Shown: positions 23,901 through 32,900 of the stretch, piece by piece
Position numbering within the stretch: the first letter of the stretch is position 1
Layout: the number at the start of each line of letters is the position of its first letter
Source: Pomphorhynchus laevis
Taxonomy: Eukaryota > Acanthocephala > Palaeacanthocephala > Echinorhynchida > Pomphorhynchidae
Assembly: GCA_012934845.2 (NCBI GenBank)
Contig: WNNJ02003839.1
Coordinates: 434,001 to 498,000, forward strand
Reading direction: 5' to 3'
DNA length: 64,000 nucleotides
Notes under the pieces: generated by a model
Seen by the model: only the letters and a program-made list of their open reading frames with translations
Database searches by the model: none
What the model was told of the DNA's origin: nothing
Translations under genes and position numbers: made by a program

Positions 23901-26900
23901 TCGACCCCAATTCCTCCACCCAACATAGCAGCAGGGTCAAATACAAGCTTATAGTGTATGCCCTCTAATAAAATTTGATTATCTATTATCTTACTCTAAT
24001 ACAAAGTTTTTTCCATGCATAAAAATTTTCCGCTAATAATTTTAAATTTATTTTTAATATTGTTGTGTTGATTTATACATTTTACTAATTTCTTCTTGAT
24101 GATATTTTTATAGTAACCTAGTTTAAAATATGTATCTATTAAATTATTTGAATGATTTTGAAGAAAGCCAATATCATTACATATTGTTGCAATTCTTAAA
24201 ATTTCATTATTTAATGTATTATATTTTATATTATATGGTATGCATGAATGCTCATGCAAAAATATGTTTCTTGTAAATTTAAATGTCATCTTTACGATAT
24301 AAATTAATAGTAGTTTTTATTGATGTAAATTTAATATTTATATCTAGATATATATCTTTTTTATCATTAATATTAGTTTTATTAAGAATAAGGCTACCTG
24401 AATCAATTTGTTCTTTTGTTGAATAGGAATTATCAGAGTTAAAACACATATAATCAATATATCGAAACATATATTTTTATATATTTTTTATCTTTATATA
24501 ATTTAGATTTATATAACTTCATATAATTTAGATTTTTACACAGTTATGAACAAATTCAAATTCTATAAAGCTTAAAAACAAGTCAGCTATAATTGGGCCA
24601 CAATTACCACCCATTTGAACACCTTTTATTTGTCTAAATATAGATGTCCATACTTTTAAATAATTTTGATTTATCAAAATATTAAAGGATTCTATTAATT
24701 CAATTTTATCCAAATATGTATATTTACTTGATGGTTTAATTTTTGTTAGATAGGCGTTATAATTATTATAACATATATACGTATATCTTTTTCCGAATAT
24801 AAGATTAATTAATTTTTTAACGTATTAATTTTTCTAAAGTATGCTTTAATTAAAAATTTAAAAAGAATGCTTTAATGGAAACTCTAAGAAAGTGTGTTTT
24901 AATAGAAAATTTTGAAAATTATCAGATTTATCAAATAGAATGTCACTATGTTAATATGCTGGTAAAACATGTTAGATTTACATTATAACGATTTTTATAA
25001 CAATTATATAGGTGATTTATTTTTGTTATTGTGGCGTATGTTATGAGTAGTCATACATAAGAGACTACGTGAAACTGAGAATTCATTAATTCTGATTACA
25101 TCTTATTAAACTTTGATTCATAATTACGAAATGTTTGTTAGATAAATCGGAAAGACACAATTCACAGAATAAAGAGGTAAATGTAATTGAGAATTTCTAA
25201 ACATGTATCATTCGTTTAAGCTTTTTAATAGAATAGGTTTCAAAGAATAAGAAAATTATTTATTAAAACAATTTATGCAAGCATCGTTTATTTATTACAA
25301 TTTATGTAAATATTATTATTTATGTATTAATATTTCTATATTAATATTTATAGAAATATTTATTACTATTTTTATCAATATTATTATACTTTATTACAAT
25401 TTATGTAAATATCGATGTATTTATTCCAGTTGATGGACACTTTTCGATATTAAAAAAGTATAATTACTCTTTTTTCGGAAATTTGAATTTTTTGTGGTCC
25501 TGGTTGATTAATAGAGACCGAATCATCACGACCTATTGATAGTACCATTTTTCTTTTGGTATAACATAACCTGTCGTCTTAGAACGTTTTAGACTGATAT
25601 TATAGCGCAAGGCCATTGACTTTAAAATATAACAATTCTATAATATTTTGACATTTTGTGTGTGCGTTCAACACATTTACTGCCCTTTCTTTACATATAT
25701 AGCATAAGAGTATGGATGGGCATGTGATAAATTCACATTTCTGGTGATTTCATGAATTTCTTGCTATAATAGTTGAAAACCCAATAACCTTTAATAAATA
25801 AATGAATGACAACAAATTGATAATAAATTGAAAATATCTTAGTAAACAATTTATGGTAATATTAAAGCTCTTAAATAACAATCTATTTTTTGTATTATAA
25901 AATTTTGTATTATAAAATGAAAAAAAATAGAATTTGTTAAATTTATTTGCAGAGCGATAATTTGGATGAGGTTACTTTTTAGTCATGTTTAAGGTAATTG
26001 CGATAATGTTGTATCATTGTGTCCTTACAGCTACCTTAAACTTTTGAAAAGTTTTTATTTGTACCCTGCTCTCCTAGATCAGACAGACAATTTAGTCAAC
26101 AAAAATACCACGCGATGTTCAACTGATTTATTAATGTTTATGGAAAAGGCCAGCAGTGCATTACAGGTACGTGTTTATATCCAATAGATCGAATTTGCAT
26201 TTTTAAAATAATTTACTGTAATTTTATTTTTAGATACAATATTGGAAGGCTGCTTTAAAGATAAACGAAACTATAAGCTTTTTCAAAGATGAACTTGCTC
26301 AGCGAAAACATACTTTAATGAAGGTAGTATTAATACAGCACGTCGCAACTATATCAGCCCTTAATCCTTAGACACTTGATGACGCATACGATAAAGAACA
26401 TCGAAAACTAGTTCAATTGGCAAAGGAAATTCGAAACAATGTTGCATTAATTGTAAGTCAATAAGTAAAGTTATATTTATAACACTGCATTTACAATAAA
26501 TTACTAAAATAATATATTAATAAAATGTGTGGTCGCTTGTTTCGTGTGTAATTTTGCATTTTATCGTATCGCTAAATATTCCTTGCTCTTTTAAGCAATG
26601 AATATTCTAATCTGTGATATAAATACATAGTTTATTCTATTATAATTTATATATATAATTATAATGTGATACTAGTAAGCAAAAACAATAACGACGTTTC
26701 GCCCGAAGGCTTTTTTAATCTAAAATTGAAAAAGATTGAAAAAGATTAAAAATTAAAAAAATTTTAAATTGAAAAAGCCTTTGGGCAAAACGTCTATTCT
26801 TTTTTGCTTACTAGTATCACATTATAATTATATATCATACTGTATTCATTCTAATGGATCCTGGACAGCGGTCTCCGTATATCACATTATATATATTATT

Positions 26901-29900
26901 TTGCTCAGAAATAAAAAAATTTAGATTAAAAATTATAAATAAATAATCTTATAAAAAGAGAAACAAATTTTATTATTTATAAATAGTATTTTATCAACGT
27001 GCATTACCTATTTTAATTTTTCTTTGTCAAAAGGATATATCCACTCGTGTCGAAATCATGAAATGTTGTGATCAAATGTTAAACAATGGCAGTACCGTAT
27101 TCGATTTTGTTGCAGAGCACCAGCAGATAAAACGGTTGATTAAAGAAAGTTCAGGTCAACTTAAAATTAAACATATTTTCGACAACGAACACGAAAAGGT
27201 ATTTTGGGCTTTTTTCATCTATATTGTGTATTTTGTAAGCAAATTTGTTTTTATTATATAATTTTGATATTGTTGTAGAAACTAATTCCAAAGTATGATA
27301 ACGATAAAGAAAAATGTGTAATTGTTGCACTATTTTTAAATAATTGTGTAACATTTTTAAACTATTAAAACTATTTTAAATATTTTTAATTTATTATTTT
27401 CAAATAATATTTAAACTATTTTTAAAAATAGTTTTAACGCGTCAAAATAAAGCTTATTAAGGTGTTCCCTAGGAGGTAATTGTAACCCAATTATAGCTGA
27501 CTAGTTTTTTAGATTTATAGAATATGAATTTGTTCATAACTGTATAAAAAATAAATATAAATTATACAAAGATATGAAATATTATTAATAAAAGAAATAT
27601 TAATTACAAAGACTAAATTAATTACAAACATTAAACCATCAAATAAATATAAATATATGGATAAAATTAAATTAATAGAATCCTTAAATATTTTGATAAA
27701 TCAAAATTATTCAAAAGTAAGGGCATCTATATTTAGACAAGTAAAAGGTGTTCCAAATTTTTATGGGTGGATAATAAATAATATACTTTGTATTAGAATA
27801 AGATACTAAATAGTTTTATCAGATGAAATACATCATTAGCATGTAATTGGCCCAGCTGCTATGTTGGGTAGAGGAGTTAGGGGCCGAAACCTGATAGCAT
27901 AGCAGTTCCTCCTGATGACCTCTAATCCTTATTCTGATACAACGTCTGCTATTTATTAGTTAATTCATAAAAATTGATTTTTATTTTTAATTTCAGTTTA
28001 TAATTCATCTTGATATAAATTATATAAAATCTTATAACAATTATTTATTATTAATTAATTTTTTTATTATTTAACTATTTAACTTTTATTTTGCATTATT
28101 TTTAATTTGCAATATAAAATACGAAGACTCAGTTAGCTTATTTAATTTATCAAAATGGAATTTTTGATTTATTAGATAAATACAAAATTAAGTTAAGATT
28201 TAATGTTAATCAACTTCATTTAAATTTCAATCTTAGTTTTAATTTAAAATTAAATGTCTAAAAAGCAATACTTAAAAGCGAGATTATGTTAAGATATCGT
28301 GCATTTCAATCATTTGTGGTCTTGTGCAAAAATTGATCTACATGTACGTTTTAATATTTAAAATGCCCCAAATAATACATTTGAGTACATTAAAAGAAAA
28401 CTTTATTAGTAATACTAAATAAAGTTTGTTTATATGTTAAGGTATCTCAATGGAATACAGATAATATCGATAATACATTATCATCTGGTTATGATTCTAT
28501 GTCCTTAAGTCAAAATAGCAATAGAACGTCGTCATACCTCTATCCGCCAACATCACACTGTTCAGATGTTCAGTATTATAAGCAAAATGCTTCCTACGTT
28601 ATAGACAGTAGCCAAGATCAAATCGGTTTAACATCTGCAAGTCGAACTGACGTTGCCTCACCGTGGTCAATAACGGATAACTCGTGTTATTGGCTGCAAG
28701 ATCCTTGTTGGAATTCTGATTCATATTCTCTGTTCCCTTCAACTAATGTGTATCAGTCTGACGTTAAAAAAGTTCGACAGCTATCAGATTTAATAGAACC
28801 TGCTTTACCTTGTCTAAGCAAAACTACAACATCTATAGAAAATGATGAACCTGCATTATCATTATCTCCAGGAGGACTTCAAGGCCGTTACACTGATCTA
28901 GCCACGTGTTCTGTGCAATCTCCTGACCCTTCGCTATCCGTGGGAAGCTGTTGCTGTGGCAACCGACCCATATCAAGTATACGACGTCAAAAGATGGTTT
29001 ATCACTGTAAGTTTGGCGAATTCGGAGGACTTGATGGGCAATTCACAGAACCGTCAGGTATTGCAGTAAATTTGGAAAGTGATATAATAGTGGCTGATAC
29101 GAATAATCACAGAATCCAGGTTTTTGATCGAGACGGTATGTAATTTCATGAATTTTTTATATTACTAAAATAATTTTATTTATGGACAAGTTACCTTAAA
29201 ATGCATTTGTTTTCTATGTGAACGATTTAAATCACATGATACTTCAGCGAAAGGCCACTGTCATTGACATAAACGTCAAATAAATTATTACTGTTCTAGT
29301 GTGGGTAAATTCCTTTTAAAATAGTCTGATATTATCCGAAACGTCAAACAAATTATTGCAGTTCTCGTGTGGTAAAATGCTTTTGAAAAGAATCACTGAG
29401 ATTGGCCGAAACGTCGAATAATTTATTACCGTTGTCGTGTGTTAAATTTCTTTTAAAAATGTCATTGAGATTAGCCAAAACGTCAAATTATTTATTATTG
29501 TTCTCTTGTGGGTAAATCACATTTTAAAAGGCCACTGTCATTGCCATAAACGTTAAATCAATTATTATTGTTCTCATGTGGTAAAATTCCTTTTAAAATC
29601 ATCATTGACATTAGCCGAAACGTCAAATACATTATTACTGTTTTCGTGCTAGCAAAATGCATTGTAAAACAATGCATTGTTAGTAAATGCATTGAGAAGA
29701 TGACATCTTCTTAATCTGATCCTTCCAAGTCCCCTCTCCTAAAAATTGTTTTCAAGCATTGCTCTCACGCGTCTTCTGTCCTCTTTCAACGATTAAAACT
29801 CATGACATCTTCAACCACTCGAATTTTTCCCGATCGCGCCCCTTCTGAAATCGCTCAAATCTCTTCAGCCCGCATCGAAAAACGCCGTCGCGAGGAAAAC

Positions 29901-32900
29901 GGCGAAACATCACTCTCCATCCGAAACATAGACGGAAATTTTCAAGTTGTCCACACCCGTCCAAAAATTCGATGGCGCTCCATCTCCCCTATGTGTCTTC
30001 TCCACTAGACTCTTTCGCCACCACATACGGTTTCCGCCTCGGCCTCCTCAACACTAGATCTATTCTCAATAAATCCGATCTTATCCTCAACCTATTCACC
30101 AAGCAATCCATCGATCTCTTCTGCCTCACCGAATCCTGGCACTCAGATTCCGACGACCTTTCCATTAGCCGAAACGTCAAATAAATTATTATTGTTTTTT
30201 ATGGATAAAATGTTTTTTAAAAGTCTCACCAAGATTGGATGAAACCTCAAATAAATTATTACTGTCTTTTTGTGGGTCGATACCTTTTAAAACTAACATA
30301 AGTTGGTACACGAATGCAATTCTATCAAATTTTGTAATTAAAGTTAGTACACTCTGGATAGACTTATGCATTAAAATTAGTTTAGGTTTATACACTCTGG
30401 ATATACTTTCGATACGTTTTTGAAACACTTTTATGCACTATGGAAAAATTGGTGTATAAACATGAATTTATTAAAGTAAATTACTTAATTTTTGAATTTG
30501 TACGTGTGAATTATTTCAGATAATACTCATTTTAAAGGTCACTGAGATTAGCCGAAACGTCAAATACATTATTACTGTTTTCGTGTTAGCAAAATGCATT
30601 GTAAAACAATGCATTGTTAGTAAATGCATTGAGAAGATGACATCTTCTCAATCTAATCTTTCCCAGCCCCCTCTCCTAAAAATTGTTTTCAAGCATTGCT
30701 CTCACGCGTCTACTGTCCTCTCTCAACGATTAAAACAACGATTAATTTTTGAATTTGTACGCGTGGATTATTTCAGATAATACTCATTTAGTATGTGATT
30801 AATATTCTACACAGTATAAAATATTCCACTATATTAGAGAATTTAGCTAGCTGATGCATCATTAGAAAAACGTACACTTTGTTCCTAAATTTGTACAAAG
30901 AATAAACAAAACTCTGTTTACTTAATTAAAATTAATTGAATATTTCAAATATCTTTAATTTCCAATGAATAAATTAAATCAGCTAACTGAGTCTACGTAT
31001 TGTTATATAATTATAAAATAAACAAAACATAATAATGCTAAATCAAAATTTAATAATTAAATAATAAAATTAATAATTGTTTTTAGATTTTCTATAATTT
31101 AAATCAAGTTAAAAAAAAATAAAAAATAAAAAATAAAATTTAAAATAAACGTCATTTTTATGAATTGACTAATAAATAACAGACGTTGTATCAGAATAAG
31201 AATTAGAGGTCATCAGGAGGAACTGCTATGCTATCAGGTTTCGGCCCCTAACTCCTCTACCCAACATAGCAGCGGGGCCAAATACATGCTAATGATGTAT
31301 TTCCTCTGAAATAACTATCTAGTATCTTATTCTAATGCAAAGTATATTATTTATTATCCATCCATAAAAATTTGCCACTTAAGAGTTTAAATTTATTCTT
31401 TATATTATTGTGTTGATTTATATATTTTACTATTTTCTGCTTGATGTTATTTTTATAGTAACCTAGTTTAAAATATGTATCTATTAAATTATTTAAATGA
31501 TTTTGAAGAAAGCCAATATCATTACATATTGTTGCAATTCTTAAAATTTCATTATTTAATGTATTATATTTTATATTATATGGTATGCATGAATGCTCAT
31601 GCAAAAATATGTTTCTTGTAAATTTAAATATGTCATCTTTACGATATAAATTAATAGTAGTTTTAGTTAATGTTAATTTAATGTTCATATCTAGATATAC
31701 ACCTTCTTTATCATTAATATTGGTTTTGTTAAGAATAAGGCTTTCTGGATAAATGTGCTCACTAATTGAATAAAAATTATTAGAATTAAATACACATATA
31801 TCATCAATGTATCGAAACATATATTTCATATATTTATATTGTTTAGATTTAGTTTTTACACAGTTATGAACAAATTCATATTCTATAAAGCTTAAAAACA
31901 AGTCAGCTATAATTGGGCTACTATTACCACCCATTGGAACACCTTTTACTTGTCTAAATATAGATGTCCCTACTTTTAAATAATTTTGATTTATCAAAAT
32001 ATTTAAGGATTCTATTAATTCAATTTTATCCATATATTTATATTTATTTGATGGTTTAATTTTTGTTAGATAGGCGTTATAATTATTATAACATATATAT
32101 GTATATCTTTTTCCGAATATAAGATTAATTAATTTTACTAACGCTTCTTTAATATCTACTAAATCTAGATTTGTATAAAGCGTACTAAAATCGTATGTAT
32201 TTATATTTTGAAAATTTATTCCTTTTGTCTGTTCTAAAAATTCTTTTGTAGAATTAATACTGAAATAGTGTTTTATACCAGTATTAATTTCGATTACCTT
32301 GCAATATTTTTTAAAATGTGCTTTAATTACTTTAAGTATTTTATTCATATAGACAGAAAGTGGTTTTAATGTACATTTAAACGCACTACATATGAACCTA
32401 GGTTTTATTGGATTTTTATGTAATTTTGGATTCCAATATAATATAGGTATAGTTTTATTATCTAATTCAACCTTTATACCCTTTTTATCCATTATAGAAC
32501 AGTGACTTGTAATAATTGTTTCTAAACTCAACTCACTACGTTCATATGTTGGATTTACATTTAAATCATTAGAATTAACCTCTTTCATTAGTATATCATA
32601 ATAAAGCTTTTTGCATATGAAGACAAAGTTATTACTAGCTTTATCAATAGTTGTTATTATATAGTTATCCTTTAATTTAGTAAGTTCTTTATACATATCT
32701 TTATTAATTTTATCTTTCCTTTTATAATTGTTTGTTATTTTCATTTTATTTTTAATTTTATCAAATATATAATCTTTCCAAATTTTTATCTTAGATATAT
32801 TCGAGCTTTCACTATTAATCAGCTTACTAAAGTAATCATTTAAGTTATTATATAACGAATTGTAAATTTTATTTTTGTCGTTGTTGTTATTTAATCTATA

